Shown: positions 51,780 to 61,291, counted from the stretch's first letter. The stretch: 64,000 bases of DNA from Myxococcales bacterium (GCA_020633315.1 JACKDV010000001.1:744001-808000), one strand, 5' to 3'. Notes: generated by a model from the sequence alone, not told the origin. Program-made: numbers and translations.

Positions 51780-52448
51780 GTGAGCGAGGCGACCCCCGAG
51801 CACGAGCGGCTCGACGCCGCGAGCCTGTCGGCCCGCGATGCCTACCGGCTGATGACCGACGTGGTCGCCCCGCGCCCGATCGCCTGGGTGTCCACCCTCG
51901 ATGCCCGAGGGCGCGCCAACCTGGCCCCGTTCAGCTATTACCAGGCGGTCTGCTCGGTCCCGCCCACGGTGATCGTGGCGATCGGCAGCCGGGGCGACGG
52001 CCGCCCCAAGGACACCCTGGCCAACATCCTCGAGAGCCGCGAGCTGACCATCAGCCACGTGAGCGAGCCCGTGCTGGCCGCCATGAACGCGACCTCGGCC
52101 GAGCTGCCGCCCGAGGTCGACGAGTGGGAGGTGGCGGGCGAGCCGGGCCAGCGCCTGCAGAGCCGGCCCTCGTCCTGTGTGGCGCCGCCGCGGGTGGCCC
52201 AGGCGCTCGCCGCCCTCGAGTGCCGCATGACCCACGCCATCCCGCTGGGCCACGGTCGCCACGGCGCCCCCTCGAGCACCCTGGTGATCGCCCGCGTGGA
52301 GTGTTTCTGGCTCGCCCCGGGCCTGCTACAGCGCGACGCCCGAGGGCACCTCCGCGTCATCGACCCGGCGGCGCTGGCGTCCGTCGGCCGTCTCGGCGGG
52401 ATGTCGTATGCTCGAACGACCGACGTCGTGGAGCTGCCGCGTCCATAG
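51780..52448 (+). CDS. Flavin reductase-like domain protein
   Basis: A 222-residue FMN-binding split-barrel protein, GTG start. Motifs: TDVVAPRPIAWVSTLDARGR and ANLAPFSYYQAVCSVPPTVI, then GRPKDTLANILESRELTISH and a C-terminal GMSYARTTDVVELPRP. These match the flavin reductase/nitrilotriacetate monooxygenase component B-like family, which reduces FMN with NAD(P)H. Physiological partner unknown. It precedes HMG-CoA lyase by 34 bp and may share its transcript. Confidence 0.88.
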   Translation: MSEATPEHERLDAASLSARDAYRLMTDVVAPRPIAWVSTLDARGRANLAPFSYYQAVCSVPPTVIVAIGSRGDGRPKDTLANILESRELTISHVSEPVLAAMNATSAELPPEVDEWEVAGEPGQRLQSRPSSCVAPPRVAQALAALECRMTHAIPLGHGRHGAPSSTLVIARVECFWLAPGLLQRDARGHLRVIDPAALASVGRLGGMSYARTTDVVELPRP

Positions 52449-52482
52449 CCTCCACCCGCACCCGACCGCAACGCGACCCGCC

Positions 52483-53466
52483 GTGAACGACCGGATCCCA
52501 GCCCCTGCGACCACCGCGCCCGTCGACGACCTGTTCGTGGCGGCGCCCTCGGCCGTGTCGATCTACGAGGTCGGCCCGCGCGACGGGCTGCAGAACGAGA
52601 AGCAGATCCTGCCCACCGAGCGAAAGATCGAGCTCATCGAGGGGCTCATCGACGCGGGCCTGCGCCGGGTGGAGATCACCAGCTTCGTCAATCCGCGCTG
52701 GGTCCCGGCCATGGCCGACCACATGGAGCTCGCCAGCCGCATCCAGCGGCGCGAGGGCGTGCGGCTGTCGGCGCTGGTGCCCAACATGCGGGGCCTCGAC
52801 GGCGCCACACGGGCCGGGATGGAGGAGGTGGCGGTGTTCATGGCCGCCTCCGAGACCCACAACCGCAAGAACATCAACAAGAGCACCGCCGAGGCGCTGC
52901 GTACCTACCGGGGCGTGGTGGGCGAGGCCCTGGCCCGGGGCATGAAGGTGCGTGGCTATGTGAGCTGCGCGTACGGCTGCCCCTACGAGGGCCAGATCCC
53001 GCTCGACAACGTGCTCGAGGTCAGCCACGCGCTGCTCGAGATGGGGGTGTACGAGCTGAGCCTGGGCGACACCATCGGCGTGGGCACGCCCCGCCAGGTG
53101 GAGTACATCTTCCGCGGGCTGATGCGCTCGGGGATCGAGCTGCCCCAGGTGGCCGTGCACTTCCACGACACCCGCGGCACCGCGCTCGCCAACATCACCG
53201 TGGCGCTGCAGTTCGGCATCGGCACCATCGACTCCGCGGTGGGGGGCCTGGGCGGCTGCCCCTACGCGCCGGGCGCCTCGGGCAACGTGGCCACCGAGGA
53301 CGTGGTCTACATGCTCCACGGCATGGGCGTGCGCACCGGGGTCGACCTCGACAAGCTCGTCGCCATCTCGGCGCGACTGGGGGGACAGCTCGCACGCGAG
53401 CTCCCCAGCAAGTACCTCAAGGCCCACCTCGGGCACTGCGCCCGCCTGGGCCAGGCCGTGTACTAG
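52483..53466 (+). CDS. mvaB: Hydroxymethylglutaryl-CoA lyase
   Basis: Cleaves HMG-CoA to acetoacetate and acetyl-CoA, in leucine degradation and ketone body formation. Family motifs: VGPRDGLQNEKQILP with the catalytic Arg-Asp, SSFV-like TSFVNPRWVPAMAD, metal-binding VHFHDTRGTALAN, and the signature GGLGGCPYAPGASGN with the catalytic Cys. GTG 52483 is chosen. The frame reaches 52408, but this codes nothing conserved and overlaps the reductase gene. 327 residues, normal for the family. Confidence 0.95.
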   Translation: MNDRIPAPATTAPVDDLFVAAPSAVSIYEVGPRDGLQNEKQILPTERKIELIEGLIDAGLRRVEITSFVNPRWVPAMADHMELASRIQRREGVRLSALVPNMRGLDGATRAGMEEVAVFMAASETHNRKNINKSTAEALRTYRGVVGEALARGMKVRGYVSCAYGCPYEGQIPLDNVLEVSHALLEMGVYELSLGDTIGVGTPRQVEYIFRGLMRSGIELPQVAVHFHDTRGTALANITVALQFGIGTIDSAVGGLGGCPYAPGASGNVATEDVVYMLHGMGVRTGVDLDKLVAISARLGGQLARELPSKYLKAHLGHCARLGQAVY

Positions 53467-53628
53467 CCACGCGGGTCGGCTCGCCGGGACGGGGCTCGAT
53501 CGCCTGCTTCCGGGGCTCGGGTGATGCCCGAGATCTGGCGGTCAACCATCGAGGATTGCAGGTACTTTCTCTGGTGGATCCGGGGCGCGGAGCAGGTCGC
53601 CTCGCGCCACGGCCGAGCGCATGAACGA

Positions 53629-53657
53629 AGGCCCATGGACCGTCGGTCCATGGGCCT
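53629..53657. terminator. Bidirectional terminator-like hairpin
   Basis: AGGCCCATGGACC (53629-53641) and its reverse complement GGTCCATGGGCCT (53645-53657) form a perfect 13-bp stem around a 3-base loop. It lies between the convergent lyase and MshEN-domain genes. Neither side has a strong T-run; the minus side reads TTCGTTC. The remaining 53467-53628 holds no gene that I can support. Confidence 0.6.
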
Positions 53658-53684
53658 CGTCGCGGCCGTCGAGGGCTCCCTGCC

Positions 53685-54782
53685 TCAGTCGGCCTTGGGC
53701 ATGCTGTCCAGCGACTTGCGGCGGAAGATCAGCCGCTCGAGCGCGCCGCTCACCCCGTCGACCAGATCGTTGAGCGAGCGGGGGTCCACCGGGTGGTGGG
53801 TGCCCGAGGCATACACCAGCAGCGGCACGCGCTCGCGCAGGCGCACCGGGAGCACCAGCACGTTGCCCTTGATCCCCCCCATGGCCTGATCGAAGGCGCG
53901 ATCGATCTTGGTCTCGGCCGGCCAGCGCCCGAAGTGCGGGGTGCCGCGCTCGATCACCTGGCGGAACAGCGAGGGACCGCTGGTGGGGATCCGAACCTGG
54001 GTGACCGCCTCGAGCAGCAGGTCGTCGCCGCGAGCATCCCGGCCGCGCAGCTGCTGCTGCAGGTGCACGAACATGATCACGCGGTCGAAGCCCTCGGCGA
54101 GGAAGTCCAGCAGCACCTGCGTGATCTCGTCGCGGTCGGCCGCCGCCACCAGGCGGGGCAGCACCCACGCGAACGCGGCAGGGGACAGCGGGGGCATGGC
54201 GTCGTCGAGGATCACCTCGCCCGAGACGCGCCGGGGCACCTCGGAGGGGATGGCCGTCGCCGTCGACGGGGGAGGCGAGGGCTCGACGACCTCCTCGTCG
54301 AGCTCGCCCACCGCGGCCTCGAGCGCGGCCTGCTCGGGGCGAGGACCGTAGTAGCGGGTCAGCGCCTTGCGCAGCGGGGCCAGCGGGGCCACGGCGCGGA
54401 TGAGGTAGGCGCCCGTGTGGCTGGCGACGGCATCCACCGCGCGCAGGTCGGTGGGGTCGGCCATGGCCAGGGTCAGGTTGCCCACGTCGTCGACCGAGAC
54501 CGGCAGCACCTCGTGGTACCAGGCCAGCTCCATCGGCAGGTGACGCAGGGTCTCGCGCTCGAGCTGGTCGAGCAGGTCGGGCTCGACCTCGGGGATCATC
54601 AGCTTGCTCTGCACGAAGCGCACGAGGTCGGCCTCGGCGCACAGCCCTCGCTCGAGGATCACCTGCACCGGCGGGAGCCGATTCGCGTAGGCGAATTCCC
54701 GGATGCGCGCCGCTTCCCCCTCGGGGAGCAGGCCGGCGCGCTGCATCATGGTGGCCAGGTTGCTCAATGCCCCGGCGATCAT
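53685..54782 (-). CDS. MshEN (GspE N-terminal) domain protein
   Basis: A 365-residue cytoplasmic protein. The first 130 residues have the MshEN pattern: LPPVQVILERGLCAEADLVR, FVQSKLMIPEVEPDLLDQLE, and LAWYHEVLPVSVDDVGNLTL followed by AMADPTDLRAVDAV. This domain usually precedes type II/IV pilus ATPases and can bind c-di-GMP. Here there is no Walker motif. Instead a linker (residues 160-190) and a GAF-like C-terminal half with VLPVRLRERVPLLVYASGTH follow. Divergent from the cysteine desulfurase gene. A regulatory role is inferred. Confidence 0.8.
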   Translation of the reverse strand: MIAGALSNLATMMQRAGLLPEGEAARIREFAYANRLPPVQVILERGLCAEADLVRFVQSKLMIPEVEPDLLDQLERETLRHLPMELAWYHEVLPVSVDDVGNLTLAMADPTDLRAVDAVASHTGAYLIRAVAPLAPLRKALTRYYGPRPEQAALEAAVGELDEEVVEPSPPPSTATAIPSEVPRRVSGEVILDDAMPPLSPAAFAWVLPRLVAAADRDEITQVLLDFLAEGFDRVIMFVHLQQQLRGRDARGDDLLLEAVTQVRIPTSGPSLFRQVIERGTPHFGRWPAETKIDRAFDQAMGGIKGNVLVLPVRLRERVPLLVYASGTHHPVDPRSLNDLVDGVSGALERLIFRRKSLDSMPKAD

Positions 54783-54841
54783 TCATCGGGGCGCCGTCCA
54801 CGTCAATTTTCGGGGGGAACCACGTGCTATACGGGCGCGCC

Positions 54842-56017
54842 GTGATCGACCTGGACCACAACGCGACCACCCCGCTGGACCCGCGGGTGCGCGAGGCCAT
54901 GGTCGAGCTGCTGGCCCGGGACGACCTGGGCAACCCCTCCAGCCGCCACCGCCGCGGCCAGGCGGCGCGGGAGGTGGTGGAGGCGGCCCGGCGGCGGGTG
55001 GCGCAGGCGCTGGGGGCCGAGGCGCTGGGGGTGACCTTCACCAGCGGCGGCACCGAGGCCGACGATCTGGCCGTGCTCGGGGTGGCGCGGGCCCTGCGGG
55101 CGGCGGGCCAGCCGGCGGGGGTGCTCACCTCGCCGCTCGAGCACCCGGCGGTGCGCGGCTCCGCGGCCCGGCTGGCCGACGAGGGCATCCCCGTGGCCGA
55201 GCTGCCGGTGGACGAGCAGGGACGCATCGACCCCACCGCGGTGGCCGAGGCCCTGCGCGCGGATCCTCGGCTGGGGCTGGTCTCGCTGGCGGCCGCCAAC
55301 CACGAGCTGGGCAATGCCTACGACCTGCCCGCCTTCGTGGCCGCGGCGCGCGAGGTCAGGCCGCAGGTGCTGGTGCACACCGACGCCGTGCAGGCGCTGG
55401 GCAAGGTGCCGGTCTCCTTCGCGGCCTGGGGCGTGGACCTGCTCAGCCTCTCGGCGCACAAGCTCGGCGGGCCGGCCGGGGTGGGGGCCCTGGTGCACCA
55501 CCGCTCGCTTCGCCTGCGGCCGCTGTTCGCGGGCGGACAGCAGGAGCGGGGGCGTCGACCGGGGACCGAGGCCACCGTGCTGGTGCACGGCCTGGGACAC
55601 GCGGTGGCGCTGGCCGGGGCCGAGCAGCCGCGGCGGCGAGCCCGGGCCGAGGCCCTGCGCCAGCGGCTGCTCGAGGGGCTTGGGGCCCTGGGCGCGCGGA
55701 TCCACGGCGACCCCGTGCAGCACACGGGCAACACGATCAACGCCGCGTTCGAAGGCTGCGACGGCGAGCTGGTGATGATGAGCCTCGATCTGGCCGGCTT
55801 CGCCGTGTCCACCGGGGCCGCCTGCAGCTCGGGCTCGCCCTCGCCCTCGCCGGTGCTGCGGGCGCTGGGACAGCCGCCCGCCCGCGCCCGCGAGGCGCTG
55901 CGCCTGTCGCTGTCGGCGAGCAACACCGCGGCCGAGATCGACGCGCTGCTGGCCGCCCTGGCCGAGATCCTGCCCCGGGTGCGCGAGGCCGGGCCCGTCG
56001 TGAGGAGCGCCTCGTGA
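54842..56017 (+). CDS. Cysteine desulfurase (NifS/IscS family)
   Basis: PLP enzyme that removes sulfur from cysteine. GTG 54842 begins VIDLDHNATTPLDPRV, the usual N-terminus. The frame reaches 54767 but with no conserved residues. Lys Schiff base is in SLSAHKLGGPAGVGALV, and the persulfide Cys in STGAACSSGSPSPSP. 391 residues. Its stop overlaps the GTG of mnmA as GTGA, so it is the dedicated sulfur donor for that enzyme, as with YrvO-MnmA of Bacillus. No scaffold genes (iscU, nifU) adjoin it. Confidence 0.94.
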   Translation: MIDLDHNATTPLDPRVREAMVELLARDDLGNPSSRHRRGQAAREVVEAARRRVAQALGAEALGVTFTSGGTEADDLAVLGVARALRAAGQPAGVLTSPLEHPAVRGSAARLADEGIPVAELPVDEQGRIDPTAVAEALRADPRLGLVSLAAANHELGNAYDLPAFVAAAREVRPQVLVHTDAVQALGKVPVSFAAWGVDLLSLSAHKLGGPAGVGALVHHRSLRLRPLFAGGQQERGRRPGTEATVLVHGLGHAVALAGAEQPRRRARAEALRQRLLEGLGALGARIHGDPVQHTGNTINAAFEGCDGELVMMSLDLAGFAVSTGAACSSGSPSPSPVLRALGQPPARAREALRLSLSASNTAAEIDALLAALAEILPRVREAGPVVRSAS

Positions 56018-57114
56018 GGGTGGTGGTGGCCATGTCCGGCGGCGTCGACTCGTCGATGGCCGCGGCCCGCATGGTGGACGAGGGCCACGAGGTGGTGGGC
56101 CTCACCATGCGCCTGTACGACGCGGCCCCCGAGGAGCGCCGCGGGCGGGGCGGCACCTGCTGCTCGCCGGCCGAGGTCGACATGGCCCGGCGGGCCTGCG
56201 CCGTGCTCGGCATCCCGCACTACACCGTGGACGAGCGCGAGCGCTTCGAGGCCGAGGTCATCGACCCCTTCGTGCGCGACTACGTGGCCGGGCGCACCCC
56301 CAACCCGTGCACGCGCTGCAACCAGCAGATCAAGTTCGGCCCCCTGCTGCGCCGCGCCCGGGCCCTGGGCGCCGAGCTCCTGGTCACCGGGCACTACGCC
56401 CGCATCGAGGACGGCGCCCTGCTGCGCGCGGTGGATGCCAGCAAGGACCAGAGCTACTTCCTGTTCGCCATGGGTCGCGATGCGCTCGAGCGGGTGCGCT
56501 TTCCCCTGGGCGGCACCACCAAGGAGCGGGTGCGGGCCGAGGCGGAGGCCCGCGGCCTGCCCAACGCCCACGCCCCCGACAGCCAGGAGCTGTGCTTCGT
56601 GCCGGGGGGCGATCACGGGGTGGTGGTGGAGCGCCGGGCCGCGGCGCTGGGCCTGGGCCTCGAGGGGCTCGCGCCCGGACCGGTGCTCGACGAGCGGGGC
56701 CAGGAGATCGGCGAGCACCAGGGGATCCATCGCGTCACCATCGGGCAGCGACGCGGCCTGCGGATCCGCGGCACCGACAAGCGCTACGTGCTGCGCGTGC
56801 TGCCCGAGCAGCGCGCCGTGGTGGTGGGGCAGGCCGACGACGCCCGGGTGCGCGCCATCGAGGTGCAGGAGCTGCAGGACCTCGATCTTCCGCCCCCGGG
56901 CGCCTCGATGCGCGCGCTCGTGCAGCTGCGGCACCGCAGCGCTCCCGTGCCCGGCGTCGTGCGAGTGGGCCAGGGGCGCGCCACGGTGGAGCTCGACGAG
57001 CCCGCCCCGGGCGTGGCACCAGGCCAGGCCGCGGTGTTCTACGACGGCGATCGCGTGCGGGGCGGCGGCTGGATCCGCAGCACCGGGTCGTCGGCCGGCC
57101 ACGAGAATCCGTAG
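56014..57114 (+). CDS. mnmA: tRNA 2-thiouridylase MnmA
   Basis: Places sulfur on U34 of tRNAs for Glu, Gln and Lys. PP-loop AMSGGVDSSMAAARM is at the N-terminus, the first active Cys is in TPNPCTRCNQQIKFG near residue 100, and the second in SQELCFVPGG near 192. C-terminal barrel contains IHRVTIGQRRGLRIRG. 366 residues. GTG 56014 overlaps the desulfurase stop. In-frame sequence upstream is desulfurase in a shadow frame. Confidence 0.96.
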   Translation: MRVVVAMSGGVDSSMAAARMVDEGHEVVGLTMRLYDAAPEERRGRGGTCCSPAEVDMARRACAVLGIPHYTVDERERFEAEVIDPFVRDYVAGRTPNPCTRCNQQIKFGPLLRRARALGAELLVTGHYARIEDGALLRAVDASKDQSYFLFAMGRDALERVRFPLGGTTKERVRAEAEARGLPNAHAPDSQELCFVPGGDHGVVVERRAAALGLGLEGLAPGPVLDERGQEIGEHQGIHRVTIGQRRGLRIRGTDKRYVLRVLPEQRAVVVGQADDARVRAIEVQELQDLDLPPPGASMRALVQLRHRSAPVPGVVRVGQGRATVELDEPAPGVAPGQAAVFYDGDRVRGGGWIRSTGSSAGHENP

Positions 57115-57156
57115 TGGTCGCCCGCGCGTGGGGCTCGGTGGTACCGTCGAGGGGCG

Positions 57157-58209
57157 ATGGCATCGAGCACGCGGTCCTGGCTCGCGGTCGGCCTCGTCGG
57201 CCTGGCGGGCTGCTCCCTCGACACCACGGGCGCTGGCCCGGCCGGTGCCCCGCCGAGCCCCGCGGGCACCTCGACCGACACCGGGGACGTCAGCTCCTCG
57301 GGGGACTCACCGCTGCCGCCCGCCGACTCGAGCAGCAGCAGCGGCGGCGAGCCGGAGCCCGACCCCGATCCCGATCCCGCGATGCTCACCATCTCCGACG
57401 GCCCGACCTTCGACTTCGGGCCCGTGATGGCGGGCAGCTCGGGGGAGCACTCGTTCACCGTGACCAACGTGGGGGGCATCGAGGCCACCGCGCTGCAGGG
57501 CCTGCCCCCCGCGGCCCCGTTCGACTACGCGGGCGGGGCCTTCCCCGGGCAGGGAGGCGACTGCGGAGCGTCGCTGCCCGCCGGGGACGCCTGCACCGTG
57601 GTGCTGGCCTTCGCTCCCGCGCAGTGGGGCCCGTTCCAGGGCGAGCTGGTGCTCACCCACGACGGCGGCACCGAGGTCGGCCGCCCCGTGGTGGGCGACG
57701 GCCAGGGCATCAGCGACAACCTGCTGGTCAACCCCGGGGGAGAGGACGGCGGCGACGACCCGCCCGACGGCTGGACCGACGACTTCCCGGGCCGCTGGCT
57801 CACCGGGGCGTGGGTCACTCCCTTCGAAGGCGCGCTGTTCATCGGCTCCGACAGCGGGCCCGACAACGACGACTTCTGGCTCGTTCAGGACGTCCCGCTC
57901 GACGCCTTCGCCGACCGGCTGGACCAGGGCCTCCCGCTGCGCGCGGCCTTCGAGGGCAGGGCCCGCAACTGGGACACCGACAACGACGTCTATCGGATCC
58001 AGCTTCGCTTCTTCGATCCCATGGGCAATCGCATCGGCGAGTGGGACACGGGCGAGCAGACTGCGGCCGACTGGACCCTCGTGTCCACGTCGGAGGCGAT
58101 CCCCACCGACGCGACCCGGATGCGCATCCGCCTGGGCTGTCGCAAGGGCTCCGGGATGTACTGCGACGCCTACTACGACGCGATGAGCCTGCGCGTGGCG
58201 TACCCCTGA
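57157..58209 (+). CDS. Lipoprotein with anchor (ASH-like) and C-terminal carbohydrate-type domain
   Basis: A 350-residue surface lipoprotein. Lipobox VGLAGC, lipidated Cys near residue 19. Low-complexity linker with Ser, Asp and Pro to about residue 75 (PEPDPDPDP). Then a domain with FGPVMAGSSGEHSFTVTNVG, the choice-of-anchor (ASH-like) pattern. The C-terminal 170 residues start LLVNPGGEDGGDDPPDGWTD and look like a galactose-binding-type beta-sandwich. No enzymatic motif. Role unknown. Confidence 0.78.
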   Translation: MASSTRSWLAVGLVGLAGCSLDTTGAGPAGAPPSPAGTSTDTGDVSSSGDSPLPPADSSSSSGGEPEPDPDPDPAMLTISDGPTFDFGPVMAGSSGEHSFTVTNVGGIEATALQGLPPAAPFDYAGGAFPGQGGDCGASLPAGDACTVVLAFAPAQWGPFQGELVLTHDGGTEVGRPVVGDGQGISDNLLVNPGGEDGGDDPPDGWTDDFPGRWLTGAWVTPFEGALFIGSDSGPDNDDFWLVQDVPLDAFADRLDQGLPLRAAFEGRARNWDTDNDVYRIQLRFFDPMGNRIGEWDTGEQTAADWTLVSTSEAIPTDATRMRIRLGCRKGSGMYCDAYYDAMSLRVAYP

Positions 58210-58241
58210 TCGCGCGGGACGGAAGCGCGGGGGCAGGCGGC

Positions 58242-58643
58242 TCAGCTGAACAGCTTGCCGATCTCTTCCTCTTCGAGCACCTCGATGGTCATCCCCGCGA
58301 TCTCGTCCTCGCTCAGGCCGAGCCCCGTGGCCACCGCCCGCAGGTACTCGTCCTCGGCGAAGTCGATCTCCTCGTCGGACTCGGTGACCGAGGCCACCAG
58401 GTCGATGAGCTTGCCCTTGTCCTCCTCGGACAGCGAGGCGAGGGAGGCCGCGGCCGCGGCCGCATCGTGCTTGGCCGGGTTGAACGCCTTGATCCGGGCC
58501 TCCTGGGCGTCGGGCAGCGAGCTGGTGCCGAGCAGCGTGCTCAGCATGGAGCGGATCGCGTCGAGCTCCCGGCCCTCGAGGCGCTTGTCGGCGTAGGCGG
58601 CCCCGAGCAGCAGGTCGGTGATGGTGTCGATGTGCTCCTTCAT
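58242..58643 (-). CDS. TerB-like helical protein
   Basis: A 133-residue cytoplasmic helical protein. ATG near 58643. The longer start at 58715 adds only Arg-rich sequence. Pattern TDLLLGAAYADKRLEGRELD and ASVTESDEEIDFAEDEYLRA matches TerB-like (DUF533-type) bundles, with acidic EF-like turns (SDEEIDFAEDE). TerB folds are linked with tellurite resistance and membrane stress but most such proteins are uncharacterised. Divergent from rnc. Confidence 0.78.
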   Translation of the reverse strand: MKEHIDTITDLLLGAAYADKRLEGRELDAIRSMLSTLLGTSSLPDAQEARIKAFNPAKHDAAAAAASLASLSEEDKGKLIDLVASVTESDEEIDFAEDEYLRAVATGLGLSEDEIAGMTIEVLEEEEIGKLFS

Positions 58644-58756
58644 CTGCGCGTGCTCCCTTCGCCCCAGCGAGCGGGCTCGCCGGGATGGTACGTTGGGGTC
58701 GTCGGCAGCGTCCACCGAGGTCGGGGGTATACTCCGAACGCCCGCGTTGCCGCCCG

Positions 58757-59554
58757 ATGCCGAGCCTGCCCAAGGTCCTGACCGGCCTGCCCGATCCCTT
58801 GCTGCCGGTCGACGACGACACGGCCCCGCCCGCCGAGGGGGGCCTGGCCTCGCTGATGGCGGTGCTCGGCCACGACTTCGCCGATCCGGCGCTGCTGCGG
58901 GTGGCGCTCACCCTGGGCTCGTGGGCCAACGAGCACCGCGACGCGGGCTGGCCGAGCAATGCCTGCCTGGAGTTCTTCGGCGACGCCGTGCTGGGCCTGA
59001 CGGCCGCCGACGCGCTGTGGCGTCGCTTCCCCGGCCTGGCCGAGGGCGAGCTCACCCGCCTGCGCGCGGCGATGGTCTCCGAGCCGAGCCTGGCCGAGGC
59101 CGCGCGGCACCTGGGCCTGGGGCAGTGGCTGTACCTGGGCCGCGGCGACCTCAAGCGAGGCGGTCGCGACCATCCCAGCACCCTGGCCGACGCCATGGAG
59201 GCGGTGCTCGGCGCGGTGTTCCTCGACGCGCGCGAGGCCGGGCGGGCCCCGCTCGAGGCCGCGGCCGCGGTCTTCGGCCGCCTGCTCGGCGAGCGCCTGG
59301 CCACGCTGCGCCCCGAGCACGGCCTCGATCCCAAGTCCCGCCTGCAGCACTGGGCCCAGGGGCGCTTCCGCGTGACCCCGGTCTACGTGCGGGTAGGGGA
59401 GCCCCCGCCGCCCGACGACCCGCGCTGGCAGGCGCGGGTGGAGCTGCGCTTCGGCGACGGGCGGGTGGAGGTGCTCGGCGAGGGCGAGGGCCGCAGCCTC
59501 AAGCGAGCCGAGCGGGCCGCCGCCCGCCAGGCCCTCGATCGCCTCGAAGAGTAG
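58757..59554 (+). CDS. rnc: Ribonuclease III
   Basis: Double-strand-specific RNase, 265 residues. ATG near 58757. RNase III signature NACLEFFGDAVLGL (usual NERLEFLGDAVL) carries the first Glu and Asp, and DHPSTLADAMEAVLGAVFLD carries the second Asp/Glu pair. The C-terminal dsRNA-binding domain is SRLQHWAQGRFRVTPVYVRV and ends SLKRAERAAARQALDRLEE. Type I-E CRISPR does not need this enzyme, so it is a housekeeping gene. Confidence 0.92.
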   Translation: MPSLPKVLTGLPDPLLPVDDDTAPPAEGGLASLMAVLGHDFADPALLRVALTLGSWANEHRDAGWPSNACLEFFGDAVLGLTAADALWRRFPGLAEGELTRLRAAMVSEPSLAEAARHLGLGQWLYLGRGDLKRGGRDHPSTLADAMEAVLGAVFLDAREAGRAPLEAAAAVFGRLLGERLATLRPEHGLDPKSRLQHWAQGRFRVTPVYVRVGEPPPPDDPRWQARVELRFGDGRVEVLGEGEGRSLKRAERAAARQALDRLEE

Positions 59555-59560
59555 CGCTCG

Positions 59561-61291
59561 TCAGTTGCTGGGCCCGCCCTGGCGCACGCTCAGCCACATG
59601 CTCACCTGCTGCACCGTGAGCAGCCCGCCGGCGCGGGTGAGATCGACCTTGCCGTCGAGGTCGCGCTCGAGGCTCGCCAGCTCCACCTGCAGCCGGGTCA
59701 GGATGACCTCGGCCAGGGCCTGCTGGTGCTCGCCCACGCCCAGCTCGGCGCAGCGCTCGGACAGCTCGCGTCCCACCCCCGCGGCCAGCCCCTGGCCCAC
59801 CAGCAGGTTGCTCGCGGCCCACTCGAGATCCTCGCCGGTCAGCGGCGCCATGGCGTGCTGCGAGCCGGGCAGGTGCGCATGCACGATGGCGGTGCGCACC
59901 AGGTCGCCCAGGGTGATCTTCTCGGGCGCGTCCAGGCGATCGATCCAGCTCGGGTCCACGCCGTAGCCCTCCGGCTCGAAGCACAGCCGGGCCAGGGCCG
60001 CCGCCTGGGCCACGAGATCGGTGGCCTGGGCCACGTCCTCCAGCCGCCCCAGCGGGCGCGTGCCCTTGCCGTCGCGCCGGGGCAGTTCGGGGAACAAGCC
60101 ACACAGCGCGGCGATGGTGGGCCCCCACGGGCGATCGAGCATCGAGCCCGGGCTGCGCAGCGAGACCCGCCCGCTGTTGTGCAGGGCGAGCGCCGTCTGC
60201 CGCACCTTGTCGAGCGCCCCGTAGCCCACCCGGAACAGCAGGCGCAGGCCGATGGCGGTCACGCGCTCGGCCAGGAAGGCATCGGGCTCGAGCCCCGGCG
60301 GGGTGGCGCGGGTCAGCAGCTCGAGACCCAGCGACAGCGTGGCCTGGGTCTGATCGATCGCGCGCTGCTGCTTGGCCTCGTCGCCGGGGTCGAAGCGCTG
60401 CGCCGCCATCATCTCGTTGGCCAGCAGCAGGAACTCCCGCGAGCGCAGGCCGTGCATGCCGGGCTCGAGGCGCATCATCACCCGTCGCAGCAGGTCCGAG
60501 CCGCGCCACTTCACGTGGGGCGACAGGCCCTCCTCCGCGCCGAGGTGGGCGGTGGTCACCGCCTCGTGCTCGGCCGCCACCCGGTGGTCGAGCGGCCGCA
60601 GCAGTTGCATGGCCTGCTCCCACTCCACGAAGCCGAGATCGGCGAGCCGACCGTTGCGGAAGCGCAGCAGGTCCTCCTCGGCCTCCGAGGGCAGCAGCGA
60701 CTGGATCGCCAGGCACAGCTTGCGCCCCTCGGCCAGGTCGTCCTCGTAGACCAGCGAGATCGTGTGCAGGGTGCGGCGCCCCAGGCCGTCGTCGGGCACG
60801 CCCACCACGAAGAAGCCGTCGGGGGTCTCCCAGGTGCGCAGCGATCCGAGCTGCGCCATCGCCTGGTCGCGGGCCTGATCGTCGTCCTCGGGCAGGTCCA
60901 CCACCACGGTGCCCGCGGCCAGGGCCACGGTCCACAGCTCGGGATCCATCTCGTAGATGAGGTCGGCCAGCGTCCCGCGCTCGCGGCCGGCGATGCCGTG
61001 CTCCGCGATGGCGTGCAGCCACACCCGCGCCCGCCGGATGTCCACGCGGTCGCGCACCCAGCCGTCGAGGTCGAGCAGGCTGGTGAGCTGGTAGGGCGTG
61101 GCGTGGGGCAGCAGCAGCTCCAGGCGGTCCTCTTCCCGCAGGTGCCGGGCGATCCGCACGAAGGTGGTGGGGGGCAGGGCGGGGACGAGCACCGGCGCAT
61201 CGTCGCGGGCGTCGAGGGACAGCGGATCGTCCTCGATGGCACGCAGGTCGTCGGCGTCGATGGTGTCGGGCGTTTGGGGGGTGGCGACCAA
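59561..61291 (-). CDS. DUF6178-family protein
   Basis: A 576-residue cytoplasmic protein. I chose TTG near 61291, because the frame upstream to 61936 is low-complexity shadow. Typical blocks: PPTTFVRIARHLREEDRLEL, HATPYQLTSLLDLDGWVRDR, RTWETPDGFFVVGVPDDGLG and FLLLANEMMAAQRFDPGDEA. DUF6178 is a Deltaproteobacteria-type family of unknown role. 7 bp separate the stops of this gene and rnc, which converge. Confidence 0.82.
   Translation of the reverse strand: MVATPQTPDTIDADDLRAIEDDPLSLDARDDAPVLVPALPPTTFVRIARHLREEDRLELLLPHATPYQLTSLLDLDGWVRDRVDIRRARVWLHAIAEHGIAGRERGTLADLIYEMDPELWTVALAAGTVVVDLPEDDDQARDQAMAQLGSLRTWETPDGFFVVGVPDDGLGRRTLHTISLVYEDDLAEGRKLCLAIQSLLPSEAEEDLLRFRNGRLADLGFVEWEQAMQLLRPLDHRVAAEHEAVTTAHLGAEEGLSPHVKWRGSDLLRRVMMRLEPGMHGLRSREFLLLANEMMAAQRFDPGDEAKQQRAIDQTQATLSLGLELLTRATPPGLEPDAFLAERVTAIGLRLLFRVGYGALDKVRQTALALHNSGRVSLRSPGSMLDRPWGPTIAALCGLFPELPRRDGKGTRPLGRLEDVAQATDLVAQAAALARLCFEPEGYGVDPSWIDRLDAPEKITLGDLVRTAIVHAHLPGSQHAMAPLTGEDLEWAASNLLVGQGLAAGVGRELSERCAELGVGEHQQALAEVILTRLQVELASLERDLDGKVDLTRAGGLLTVQQVSMWLSVRQGGPSN

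Noticed and set aside
53463..53651. Small open frame between the HMG-CoA lyase and MshEN-domain genes
   Set aside because: No ribosome-binding site or recognisable sequence; it runs through the terminator hairpin.
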